From a virus: a stretch of 64,000 nt of DNA. Of this stretch, positions 38,950 through 51,000 are shown one piece after another. Under the pieces are notes generated by a model that did no database searches, had not been told where the DNA came from, and saw only the letters and a program-made list of their open reading frames with translations. Within the stretch, counting starts at the first letter, position 1; every line of letters starts with the position of its first letter. Both the position numbers and the translations under genes were made by a program. The stretch is taken from IMG/VR virus record IMGVR_UViG_3300009103_000007, positions 1 through 64,000 of that record. The stretch is one strand, 5' to 3'.

Positions 38950-39613
38950 TTATTTCACAAAAGTTCATGAAGACGCAATTGTAAGGTATTCAAAGACGGT
39001 TTGCCTGAAAGAGCGGACAGAATTGTATGTCTCTTTTATAGAGCCAGCGTTGTCGGAAATGGTAAATAAGATTATTTTTACTTACAAATTTAACACATTA
39101 CCAAATATAGATTCGTTGCGTGAAGATTGTAAAATTTGGCTGACAACCATATTAGACAAATATGATCAATCTAAGGGCTCGAAAGCATTTTCTTATTTTT
39201 CAGTTGTAACTAAAAATTGGTTTATTCACAAAGTTAAGAAAAATTCTAAAAAAGTAAAAAAAGAAGTCTCATACGAGAATCTCGTTGAGAACGGCGGAGC
39301 GCATATTCTTGGCACATCTGACGATAAAATAGTGCCATATACAGAACAAAGAATTGAAAATGAGTTTTGGAACTCTTTATTAACGCATCTTGACAGGTGG
39401 GATACGGGTAATCTTAAGCAAAATGAAAAAAATGTTTTACAAGGTGTGAAAATATTGCTACACAACGTTGATGATATAGATATTTTTAATAAAAAGGCGG
39501 TGTACTTGTATCTTAGAGAATTAACTGGCTTGAACACTAAGCAGGTAGTAAACAATTTAAACAAACTACGTGAAAAATATAGAATATTCAAGACAAGGTG
39601 GGATAGGGAATAA
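38921..39613 (+). CDS. gp55-like late-transcription sigma factor
   Basis: 230 residues. The core KAFSYFSVVTKNWFIHKVKKNSKKVKKEVSYENLVE, with an upstream DKYDQSKG, is the sigma region 2-like pattern (AFxYFxxIxxNxFxxxIKKE) of T4 gp55-type sigma factors. The N-terminus is Lys-rich. In T4, gp55 recognises TATAAATA late promoters together with gp33 and the sliding clamp; a TATAAATA box is present at 16081. The small acidic gene just downstream is in the right place for a co-activator but shows no gp33 motif that I can identify. Confidence 0.75.
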   Translation: MARKKRKKNNYFTKVHEDAIVRYSKTVCLKERTELYVSFIEPALSEMVNKIIFTYKFNTLPNIDSLREDCKIWLTTILDKYDQSKGSKAFSYFSVVTKNWFIHKVKKNSKKVKKEVSYENLVENGGAHILGTSDDKIVPYTEQRIENEFWNSLLTHLDRWDTGNLKQNEKNVLQGVKILLHNVDDIDIFNKKAVYLYLRELTGLNTKQVVNNLNKLREKYRIFKTRWDRE

Positions 39614-39637
39614 AACTGCATGGACTCTATTTAATGT

Positions 39638-39931
39638 ATGACAAAGAAAAAATTAAATAATTTTATTGAAACAGCGACTCAGAATATAACAGAGGACAGG
39701 GCAGCGACCAAAACTTTATTAATGAACTTGATGAAATATATGCAAGTTTCAGACGATCGTCACAAAGAAGTCGGTTTGGTGGCTGCGAAATATCTAGAGA
39801 CTCTACAGAGATCTAATGAGCAATTGGTTAAGCTGGCTACTCTACTACAAAGGGGTCAAAAATCTCCTGGCTCGATGACTGACGAAGATAAAGAGGAATT
39901 GTTTGATTTGATAAAAGGAGAAGAAGAATGA
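39638..39931 (+). CDS. Small helical phage protein, 97 aa
   Basis: Begins MTKKKLNNFIETATQNITEDRAATKTLL and is helical throughout, with an acidic C-terminus (DEDKEELFDLIKGEEE). No named family can be assigned; a role in late transcription or packaging has been considered from position only. The start follows CTCTATTTAATGT, the same AT-rich leader type as the cargo genes. It overlaps the next gene by 4 bases. Confidence 0.6.
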   Translation: MTKKKLNNFIETATQNITEDRAATKTLLMNLMKYMQVSDDRHKEVGLVAAKYLETLQRSNEQLVKLATLLQRGQKSPGSMTDEDKEELFDLIKGEEE

Positions 39932-40575
39932 GCTGGGAAAGAATGTATGATCCGTGGCGAATCGGGCTCAAGCTAGATAGGGCAGCACCAACTATAGGCG
40001 CGCTCCAGTCCAGCGATCCAAATATGGATAAAGTCACCAAGCTGATCAACACCATGAAACAAGCCGGCAAATATGAGGCTTTCACGCACGACCACTTGAC
40101 GAATACCGGCTTGCTGGGCTTAATATTGCATACTGAAAAAACAACTGTGAATGAGGTTAAATTTATGCTCGGCGCCCATGCCGCGACCTATAAAAATTTA
40201 AAGATGGACAGCAAGACTATAATCAAGAAAGCATACGTTTTCATTCCGGAGATTTCCACCGTGTTGCCTCCTATAACTTCGTTGGGAACACCGCGCGATG
40301 GCCCTTTTAAGAAGTTTATGGACCTTGCCCGCCTCAAAGGTGAGGCAGCGACGAAGCCGAAGGAGGACAATAATAAACAGAAGTGGGAGAAGGCTGAATG
40401 TGATTACTGGAGGGCTCTTAAGGAAATAAAGAGATACCCGATAGCTTACCCTGTCGAATCCGCCGAGAGCGCGCAGAACACCATCGCGGCTGGCCGCTTT
40501 TGTATATGTCTTTTTCCCGACCCCACCAATATGTCGTTGGTAATGATCAAAGCGTCTACACAAGAATGGACCTAA
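39928..40575 (+). CDS. Hypothetical protein, 215 aa, at start of baseplate block
   Basis: A soluble protein with Lys-rich central helices (KKFMDLARLKGEAATKPKEDNNKQKWEK) and a beta-rich C-terminus. There is no recognised motif. It overlaps the upstream gene (ATGA) and lies just before the spike-like structural gene, so a virion or assembly role is possible from position only. Confidence 0.55.
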   Translation: MSWERMYDPWRIGLKLDRAAPTIGALQSSDPNMDKVTKLINTMKQAGKYEAFTHDHLTNTGLLGLILHTEKTTVNEVKFMLGAHAATYKNLKMDSKTIIKKAYVFIPEISTVLPPITSLGTPRDGPFKKFMDLARLKGEAATKPKEDNNKQKWEKAECDYWRALKEIKRYPIAYPVESAESAQNTIAAGRFCICLFPDPTNMSLVMIKASTQEWT

Positions 40576-40595
40576 TATAATGATAGGGATTTAGA

Positions 40596-42065
40596 ATGTC
40601 AAAAACAAAATTAAAAACATCAGTAACTAAGAGAAAAGACGGGAAATATTCAAGTACAGTTACGGTTGTTGACGAAACCGGTGCGGTATTATCAACTCAC
40701 GAATCAACCGGTGCAACACAAGAAGAGGCCGCCCAATCAGCAATCCAAGAAACAAGAGATTCTTACAAAGATTTAGATCCAGAAACCGGCTATGATATTG
40801 GTACTGCGCCCGTTGAGTATGTGCCCCCAAAGGGCGGCAAACGACGACCTAAACCACCACCAGCACCACCTAAAGATTCGGACGGAGATGGCATACCGGA
40901 TACAATGGACCGACAGAATGATCCGAACTATGAGGAGAGGGAAGTTACGAAAGGACGCAACCATACTTTGTGGAGGGGATTAGATGATAAGCCTCGCAAG
41001 ACTTCTGATCCCGGACATAAGTACGATGGCAAATACGGGTACCCCGTTAGAGAAGAGGTGCCGGGATACAAAGGCCTGCCAGGCGACGCCATATTGAATC
41101 CGAGTAATTTTGGCTCAGCTGTTGATAACAATACTCGCATAGTTCTTGGCCGCTCCCGCGATTTTCACTCTCATATGGCCGCAGGTTCTATAGATATTGT
41201 TGCTGGGCGAATGGCACCATTTCCTTTAGCATCCTGGGCCGGCCCGGGCGTAGATCCCATGAACCCTGACTCTGAGCGAACCAACGCACTTCGACTTGCA
41301 CCAATCTTTAAGCCAATGAAGTTTAATCAAAATTATGAACCCAAGTCGGCCGGCCAAATAATCGACGCAGAGGGTAATCCTGCAAAGCATCCTGGGGTTG
41401 TCATGGATGCTGCACGTGTTTACGTTAGTCAGATGACTGATGTAGATTCGCTCTTTGGTTTCGTATTGAATCCGAAGGAATCTCCTAACCCTACCATAGG
41501 AAAAGCAAATCCAGAGTACAACAAAAGGTATGAGACCCCACCTGCGCAAAAGATACCCACTTCGGCCGTCGCCGCTTCTGCTGATAAAGTGAGGCTCTAT
41601 GCGCGCCAAGATATTAAAATAATTACTGGAGGGAAAGAGGCTCAGTACAATTCTCAAGGTGTCCCGCTTAGATTTATAGGGGGAATTCACCTTATAGCTG
41701 GAAATGGAGACCCGTCCGCGGCCTCTTCAGAACCTATCCCAAAGGGAGTTAAATTAGCTGAGGCACTAGATAAACTAACAGATATAGTAGATAAAACAGT
41801 GGACCTTCTGGATGCTGGAATACAGGCCCAGATGGAGTTTAATACCGCTATGATGAACCATTTTCACCAATCTCCACTTCTTGGGATTCCAACCACCCCA
41901 TCTATAGTGGCTCAGGCTGCTGGGGTAAAGGTTCTCATTGATCACCTTTCCCGTGTTAAGGTTGGTGTTGCTTTTATAAAATCAAATATGGCTAGGTTTA
42001 AACTAAATAGACTTAACATCAGTGGGGATAATTATATCAATAGTAGATATAATACTACAAACTAG
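40596..42065 (+). CDS. Putative baseplate/spike-associated structural protein
   Basis: 489 residues. The N-terminal 60 residues are beta-rich (KRKDGKYSSTVTVVDETG). A Pro-rich linker and DSDGDGIPD, a calcium-binding thrombospondin-type-3 motif, follow at about 95-105. Later, SADKVRLYARQDIKIITGG resembles the beta-helical repeats of phage spike and hub proteins (gp5/VgrG-like). The C-terminal 110 residues are helical. The position directly before the giant structural gene and gp25 supports a baseplate role. The exact T4 counterpart is not determined. Confidence 0.6.
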   Translation: MSKTKLKTSVTKRKDGKYSSTVTVVDETGAVLSTHESTGATQEEAAQSAIQETRDSYKDLDPETGYDIGTAPVEYVPPKGGKRRPKPPPAPPKDSDGDGIPDTMDRQNDPNYEEREVTKGRNHTLWRGLDDKPRKTSDPGHKYDGKYGYPVREEVPGYKGLPGDAILNPSNFGSAVDNNTRIVLGRSRDFHSHMAAGSIDIVAGRMAPFPLASWAGPGVDPMNPDSERTNALRLAPIFKPMKFNQNYEPKSAGQIIDAEGNPAKHPGVVMDAARVYVSQMTDVDSLFGFVLNPKESPNPTIGKANPEYNKRYETPPAQKIPTSAVAASADKVRLYARQDIKIITGGKEAQYNSQGVPLRFIGGIHLIAGNGDPSAASSEPIPKGVKLAEALDKLTDIVDKTVDLLDAGIQAQMEFNTAMMNHFHQSPLLGIPTTPSIVAQAAGVKVLIDHLSRVKVGVAFIKSNMARFKLNRLNISGDNYINSRYNTTN

Positions 42066-42073
42066 TTAAAGAA

Positions 42074-45000
42074 ATGGCAGTTATAAAGCGAAAATATTTT
42101 GAAATAAGTCATAATAATGAAGCGATCTCTTTTGGCCCTCGCGGACTGGGAGATCTCGGCAGAGATATTTTAGCCGTCAAGGCAGCACTGGGAGAGATAG
42201 TGCCCGCTCAGGAAGTTGGCCAAGATGCTTCTGAAATGTCTGACAGCGGCTGGTTTGACTGTTCTACTGGTAATCCTCTAAACCCATCTGAAGGGGCAAC
42301 ATTCGATAAAAGAATGCAAAGGTCCCTGATGAAGTTCCAACTAGAAAACCAATACTACATATTAGAATATTTATTTCAGAAGTACTCTGTAAATAGAATA
42401 TTGGATGCTGTTGCTGAGGTGCAGAAAGGGGAGACTGATTATTGGTTCGAAGAAGCCGGCCCAGGCACTGAGACAACAGATAAGATGGCTGAAGCTATCA
42501 ATATGGCCAAAGAAGTACAGGCCATCATATCTCTTTTTGAATCAGAGTTTGGCTACTTGGGAGAAGCAACACTTAGTGTGCTAAATGGTTGGCTGCCCAT
42601 AACGAGCAATACTACATCGCCAGAGGGCACTTTTGATGTTGTAAGGGATGAGGCCACCGGTAGCCAACATTTATGGTATCTGACTCCCATAAACCTATGG
42701 AGTATGCTAAAAGATAAAACTATTGGCCCTGACTGGCAAGCATCGAGCACAATATTTAATTTACATACAATACAAGAAATTATTGATCACTCCTCATACT
42801 CTTATGAAGAGATTTATAGGGACTTGAGAGAGTCTTTTTTTCCACGGTCTGGCTTATCACCAGACTGGTTCAAGCTTATCCTCAGCCCTACAGGCCAGCG
42901 GTCCCAATTCGAGCGTTCTGGCCTCCCAGATTACGGATTTGTTCAGTTTGCTCGAAGACCGGAGGATTATCAGAGCCCCTTGAACACCGCGGTCCGTTTA
43001 ATTACAGAAAGTTTTCCAATACCCGCAGATCATCCCGAGTTGGAAACTCTATCCGCAGAAGCTCAGGCAGAGATGCTTATGAGGGCTTTTGAACCGGAAA
43101 TAAAAAATAATCCAGACCCCTATGAAGTTGGGTTGACTAAGATTAAATTCTTTTTGAAAACGGACTATACTTTTGAAAATCTGCCCCCTTCTCCGAATAC
43201 AGAAGAGTATGATGCATCTTTACGCGAAATGGCAGACGAGGCGCTACACCAAGTATTACAACACTATGAGCGCCCTGATGTGTGGTATATTAGCGAGGCA
43301 AGCGGAAAAGTGATTACACAGTATTTCTCTCGCCCGTGGCCACCTGAAGAAGACTCAGACAGGGCCCGACCGGAGGTCGGAGCCGGCCGGCATGATGGAA
43401 GCCTAACAGATAGCGAGACTTGGGTATTGACGCTGCAAAAACTAATAGATAATGGAACTGTCTCTTCAGACGCAGCAAAACACTTTTCATATATTGAGGG
43501 GTTCAATAACAAGGCGCCTTTAATAAAATTTGTAGAATTTAGAACACCGTCTCTTCGACCGGGCGACACCTATAGAGCTGAATTTGTCATCAACAAGAAC
43601 AAATTTGATTTAATTGAGAAAGGCATGCGCACTTCTGGCGATTACTCCGCTTCCGAAGGGTCTGTGGATTTAGGTGCTCGTCTTGATGAGGTGGAGGAGG
43701 ATCTCGCGAAGTTCTCTTGTGCAGAGAATGCAATGTCAGACGAAGAGCAGCGAAGGCGATATGCTGAGTTTAGGTCTATAGCTTCTAAGAAAAAGAAAGA
43801 AATTGTTAGAAATTTAAGAGCAATGGTTTTGGAAAGACAGGAAACTGCAGGCCGCCAACACGAAATAAGCATTCAGGGGAATCTGGGCCCTTTCGGAGAA
43901 TTAGACGTTACCAATAAGAACTTTAATGCTTTAGATGTTGCAGGGCTGGTCGGCCCCGCAGTACTCTCAAATAGTGAATCGGCCCATAACTCACTTACGG
44001 AAGATCTTCTTGGTAAGGCGAATATAGCCCAAAGCCGCAAGCAAGGTTCCCCTGTGCTGCTAGAGTGGAATACAATAAAGGTTGGTATACCAAAAGTTTC
44101 CAAAGCATTGCGCGATGCAGCTTCTGATGTATCATCTGAGGAATGGGTCGATACTAAGGGTAACCCTCTTAACCCGCCAATCGATATGGCGACAGAAGCA
44201 TCAAAATACGATGCAATTATGGACGAATTGGATCAACTATTTAAAATTATTGGCAACAAATCTATCGCTCGTCGAAATGATCAAGTTCAATTTTTGTTAG
44301 GGGGGTTTAAATCAAATTCGTTAATTCACATGGAGGACGATTTTAAATTTGACTTTACCGATGTCAAATCTGAAGACCAAACCATCATCCTCGGCCGCAA
44401 ACTTACTAAAATAGAATATGTGTCCTATCTGCGGCCGCAGTTCACATGTGCAATCGGCCCAGAGGAACTGGACTTGCACACAAAAGAGATGAACTCATTA
44501 TCCAGTCCAAGAACAATGGGATACTTTGAACAACACGAAGCCATGGCCGGCATGGGCATAGGGTCTATGGCTGACCCATTGAAGAGCACGTGCGCCGATG
44601 TCTTTTATTCAAAGCCGGGTGTTGCTTTTGCCATGCGCTATACTTATCCGAAATTGGAACCAAAGCCAAAAAAGCCCGGGCCCGACCCCGTAGAAGAGTG
44701 GGCTCGAACACAATTTATGGATCCCTTTGAAGATTGGGTTGCAACTTCCGCGGAGGGCCTCGGTGACCGATCTTGGAAAACCGGTTTCCTAGAGGATGAA
44801 AACAAATCATATAACTCCGCAGAAATATTGCCAATGATCGGGGAAGCTTGTACGCTAGAGCAACTATATGGAGAATTTTTAGATAAATATAATCTTTTTT
44901 CACTTTTGTGTGATTGGTTGAAATGTCTTCGGTTACCGGGATTTAGCTTGCAAATGCCAAATTTCCATATTCCACCTATCCCCGAGTTGCCTACATTTGG

Positions 45001-48000
45001 GTGGATGTCATTTCTTAGGGGGATGACTGAAGACATAATTATGCAAATTATCCGAAGAGCCTTGTGTACTCTAGTTCGCGGCCTGATGGATATTCTAACA
45101 TTTCCATTTTGTTCTGATGATTTACACAATGATATGTTCGGCGCAGCGGGCATTCCTGATATAGCCCAAAAGGCTCTTGCAGACGCCCTGACTGATTTAG
45201 GCCTACCAAGAGGAGAAATGCAGGCAGCCGGCGAGATGGTTTCTGACGCTAGTAATTTTCTGACTCCTCGCGAGCTGTGCCATCTGTTGCAAGGTAAACC
45301 AATGCCTTCGGATGTATATGATGTGGTGATAAACCTAATAGAATCCAGAGGTTATGGAACAGACGGAAATTTATCAAACAGTTTAAACACGGAAGATAAG
45401 GTTAAGTATTTCTTTGAAAGTTTGGGAGTGTTTGTAGATTCTGATCTTTGTAGTTCTCTAGAGCAGTATAACCATGTCCTAGGTGAATATACTTGCAAAA
45501 ACGCTTCAGATATGCTCAAACAAATTAGAGATCGCTTAAAAAGGGGCGGCGTCCCTGAAGGCAAGATAGAGGAGGCTTTAGATTTAGCGCAGAAGAACAT
45601 GATGGACAAATCAAAGGCCATGGAACTGATGGCTAGCAGTGCAGATATGTCCGCCATATTACCACCCGTGTTTAAGCCGGGCGACCCAGCTGCAGTAATT
45701 AGCGAGTTGCCACATGCTCTGAAGTATTCAGCCATGGAAGCAGCAAAGGGTATATTTGATCCAGCCAAGATGGCATACATTGGTTCTTTGAAGAACTATG
45801 TTCCAGCAATGACTATTTCTGTTCCTGGGGTGGTTGAAAAGTGTGATGACAATTATGATGCTGAATCAACAATTGTAGTTGAAAGGAATCTTGAGCGCTT
45901 AAGAATTTTTGCAAAACTTACCGAACAATCACCACTTGCCGTAGAGGATTTGGATGCCCATCATCCAAGATATGTCACTCCAAATCCTCGCGCTCGCATT
46001 GCAACGTGGTATGATTTGATAAATGTATTATATTTAGATTTCGAAACAAGATATGAACTTTGCGGCCCTCGACGCGTTAAAGTTCACAGTAAAAGGACAG
46101 AAACCGGTGCGGCGAACGAATTCACTTCTCGCTTGGATGGGGTGATTCCTTACCCGTCGATGAATCTTCGGCTGGGAGCTCCTGTGGATTCTCGTAGCCT
46201 GTCAGCATGGCGTAGTCAAACTAATACAGAATTTACGTATTATGAATATGACCAAAGGGACATTCAGATGGGTACCAACACGCCACAGGAGGCGAGGTTC
46301 CCATTCCAGAGAGTGACGGCCGACTCTTTTCTATCTTTCGGGTCGTTGGATCTTTCTATGGCTATAGACGTTGGCCGCAAAAGGACCAGAAAGGATCCCG
46401 GCGACGACGATAAGCGCGAAGTCTATATAAAAGCAAACGAATCTGAGCCGCTTTCGAAGATCTCTACCTATAAACAATTGATTCGATGTATGGAATCCAT
46501 CGATGTATGGAGGAGACTATCTCGAAATTCTGCATTAAGTCAGCGCAGCAAAAATCGAGATCTAGCCGCGGCCCAACTTAAAATATTAAAGTTGGCATTT
46601 TTACAAAAAATAGGCGACCGGATGATGGAGCTCCAAAAGGAAGTAGCTGATAATATTGAAAAGGTGACAAGTGTTGCCCAAAAGGCAGAACTCTTTGGGG
46701 TACTGAGGGGTTTATATGACCAATCCTTAGAAAACGCGAGAGAACAAAACCCCACTGCAGCCGGAGAGATGACATCATTCGCCGGCACAGGCGATGGTCA
46801 ACCCGGCGTATATGACACTTTTACAATCAAAATGCCAAATGAACTGTCAAACAGTACACCTTACGTGAAAATAAAAGAATTTCCAGGATATTATGATAAG
46901 GATCCGTATGTTATAGAAGTCGGAAATTCTCTTCATTTTAATGGGGTACCTCAAAGGTTTCAATATTGTGACCCGGTCGACCCGAGACACACAGACGAAT
47001 TAACTGAACGGTTTAAGGGCCCCGAAAAACAGTTTACTAAAAGAGCGGTCTTTTCTACTATGTGGACACAGGCAATTCAGGACACTCTTGCACGAGCCGG
47101 CGAGAATCAGAGATTATCTGACTATACAAATGTAAATTTATCTGATTGGTCTGCTGGGATTGAAATTGAGGGCGCCCCCTATTATCAGAGATCAATAGAA
47201 GGAATATTCGAGCAGAATCTTGGCTCTGTTTATCGTTCACGTATATTTGAAAATGATTATGTTGCTGAACTTGAACGACGCGTCTCTGGTCTATCTTTCT
47301 TTGATCCCATCGGCGGTCAGTGCGTGAAGAATAAATATAATTTGTCTCATTATGGGCTGCTGTCATTTGATGACTTGATATTTAAGGAATTTCCAGACGA
47401 GTTATCCAAAGAACTAGCTAGGCCGGAAAACGCACCAGAGATGACAGATTACACCAAACCTGGCCCTACAGAGAAAGCAATTCAAAATGTTGCATTACGC
47501 GGCTTTATTCGTGTTTGTTTGATTGAAATGTTGCTTAAGGGCGGCTTGGTATATCCTGTTTGGGATATGGAGCCGGTTATTTCTGATCCGTTTTTTATAG
47601 ATTATTTAACTAGAGTGGTCAAATTTCAAATAGAAAATAATCAGATGTTTTCTAAAAACGAGGAGGAGTTACTGAGTTGCCTCAGGAGGTTGGCCGCAGA
47701 CCGTAATGCCGAAAAGACTGATCTTATAAGGCACATTGTTAATATTGAGGCAATGCGTATGCCGGACTTGTCTAAGAGAGTGTTCGATAATCGAAATAAT
47801 ATTGATTACAGCAACTATTTTCTATCTGGAATTCCACATTATGATGTATCTGGTGAAATTGGCTGGTCTGGCCAAATCCTATGGAATAGGAGAAATAAGC
47901 TGTTAGAGTATAATGATCCATATTTGATAATGGAATCTTATGTACGTTTAACAGCTAGAAATCCAGAAGATCCTCATCTGGCAGACCTAAGTTCATTAAT

Positions 48001-51000
48001 AGGTTTCGGGGGAGCACAAATTGCTGATGTTCTGAGATCCTCGGGCGTATACAGAACATTCGATAACATAACGAGAGGCCTACAGATGCCTAGTTTGGCT
48101 TCTTACGATTTTGATATTTTGGATTATGGCGGCTTCTCTAATCAAGACAGAGACGACATCCGGCAAACCGAAATGGTCAACATAAATGAGTTACATAGAG
48201 TCATAAGATCTGTTGTCATACCTTCGGGAGACTACAAGAGATTTATAGACGACTTGAAGGGGTACTTTTATTATGAAGAGGGCCGCGACTATTCTCAATC
48301 TGATGCTGTTGTCATTACACTCCATCCTCTTGACGGCGCCCCCATCGCAATTGAAAATCAACCGGGACGATTCATCAGAAGAAAGAGGAGAAAATTTAAA
48401 ATAGCCCAACAAATATTTGATCCAGAATCCACCACGGGATCTAACGTTTTATTAAAGAGTGATTTAATTTCAGAGTTTCAATCTGGAATATTTCCAAGTC
48501 CAATGCCAGAAGGAGATGAGGAATCTTTTCAATCTTATATTGACGTAGCTTTTTCTCAAATCGTCGACAGCCCGGGCTGGGCAGAGAATAGCCCTTATAA
48601 ATATTACGTTGTTCCGGTCGACGGCGCTTTGCTGATAGAAAAGCCATCAAGAGGATTTAAGGGAAATCCTTATTCAGATGATGCGAATCTTGGCGATGGA
48701 ACTTTCGATTATAATTATAAGATTTTTCGACAAGGAGCAGAGCAGTCTATGCGCCTAGAAGGCGAGGTTTATGATTATGTATATGAGCAATATTCTTCGA
48801 TATATGGCCATGAATATGGGCCTCAAAAATATGACATACACAACAATGCCGGCCATAGGCAGGTGATGGACCCTGGAGTCAAAATGGGTCCAGTCCTTTT
48901 GCGCCAGCGCCGCTGGGATGAGGATAGGAGAGAGACGGTAACCACTATTGATGAGGAAAGCAGCTTGCCATTAGATCCAGATGCTCCGTGGTTTAATAGC
49001 CAGCGCGCTAGAGATAGAATAACGTTCACTGGCCGCGGCAACTTATTTATGAATAATTATGGAGAAATGGATCGCGCACAATGGGAGGCTATTTCCGGCA
49101 ACGAGAACCGAAATCATAAACGCGAGGATTGGGTTGAGACCGTGGTTGATTTTACTGGCACGCGCAGTATAATATATAAGATGCCAGGGGAAACTTTTGA
49201 CCCTCTTTTAGTATCAGGTGTAACAGGGGCATCTCTTCCAACTACACCGAACACCGCCGTCGGTCAGCTTGAAAGCCTCACAAACTCGCCAAATGTTCTT
49301 TTGCCAGCAACCTTGGAGGAGCAGTATTCATTCCAATGCGGCGACGAATTCCAAGCAAATGGCCACATTGTTTCGCCTGAATATAGAGAAACATTTAAGA
49401 GGCTTACAAAATATTTATCAACTCATGAATTGATATCAATGATACTGCCATATAGGGGTGATTTTGGTTGTTTTCACGGACCACACAATCATGTTTCCCA
49501 CGGCTTGTACGATGCTGGGGACGCTGTTCTATCACCCGTACCTTCACGCCCCATGGGATTTGTGCTGGATATATCAGCTAAGCGAGGCTATCTTTCCGGT
49601 CGAGCCACTTTAGAGGAAGAACCTACCTTTAGGAACAACCCAGTTCACCCTCAGGGAAGAGCTATGTTTGTTTGGGATAGGGTCAAAAACAACACTTCGA
49701 AGGAGCTTGGCTACAATGAATATCGCATACCCACAAGGTTGCTGATTACACAAATAAAAAGAGCCGCCCGTTCTGTGGTTGATACAAGTTATATGAAATT
49801 TGTTCTACCTCGTAGTATTACATTCGACTTTTATACTGAACAGTCAGCACCGGGCGACCCTCGTCGATCTCCAACTGATAAAGCTCGACTAGCCGAGGGT
49901 GGCTGGGGCTTATCTGAACGTTATCAGCTGATGCAGCGCGCCCTAGTTAGGATTTTCAATCAATACATGGAAGATGTTGACGCCGCTTACTTCAAGATAG
50001 CTTCACATAGAAATGACCAATCCGTCATAGACGAGATAGGGGAAGATATAATCAGGGCAGATAATTGGACGTTCAATGAGGAGCTTGCTGCCGATCCCAA
50101 ATGGCGCATGCGCGTGGTTCGTAAATATTGCCCAGATTTTCCTGTGTTTGTTAGGCAGGAGAATATGGAAAGATTTAACTATAGTGACTACAGTGAAATT
50201 CGAGGACAGGAATCGAAGAATTCCCGGATTTTAGAAAACGAGATAGTCACTGCGGCCAATGACCGATCATACGATGCTTCTTGGGATCTAGGGTCAGATT
50301 ATTATGACACTGCTAACGGGCGCTGGCTAGAGATGAAAGACAGAATTGTCGACCAAGACGCGGGCCATGAAAATGTAGAATTTCATGGTTGGCGCGATGC
50401 AGAAAAAGAAATATATAACTGCATGCACGAGTATAATGATTTACGTCCAGCTTATTGCTCTATTGCTAAAATATATAGTACTATGTGTGATATCGAGGCG
50501 GAAGAGGGGATAGGAAATTTTGATGACACCCTGCTAGATCGAATGTTCGGTCAGGACCCGGGTTTTCTCATCAAGAGGGATAATCTTGGTGAAAATATAG
50601 ATTATGCCTCCATTGTAGACCAAGCAAATCCAGATAATGCAAACAACATTGGTAATCGTTTCGCCCGCGGCGCCCAAACCGGTGACAACGTAGAGGGTGT
50701 TGAGACCGGATCCGATGTTGCTACTGGTTTGTTTGTTGGTAAATGGGATGCAATACTGTCAAACACCACGGGTTTATATCAGTGGGATCTACATTCTGAA
50801 ATTAATCAACATTCGGTTTTATCTATTTCAAATTTAATTTTATGGTTCAAACAGAGGAGAAGGGAGGGCTTCTGGGGGCGCACCTTTGATTTCAAGAAGT
50901 ATGCAAAACAAAAAATTGGACTGATGGTTTCTTACAGTAGGGGCGGAAAGATTGACGGGTTTGCCCTCACTAATCGATATATTGGGGGCACAGATAGTGC

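Noticed and set aside
44644-45153. 169-codon - strand frame within the giant gene
   Set aside because: Shadow of the 4299-codon gene; no ribosome site or recognisable protein, and all neighbours are on the + strand.
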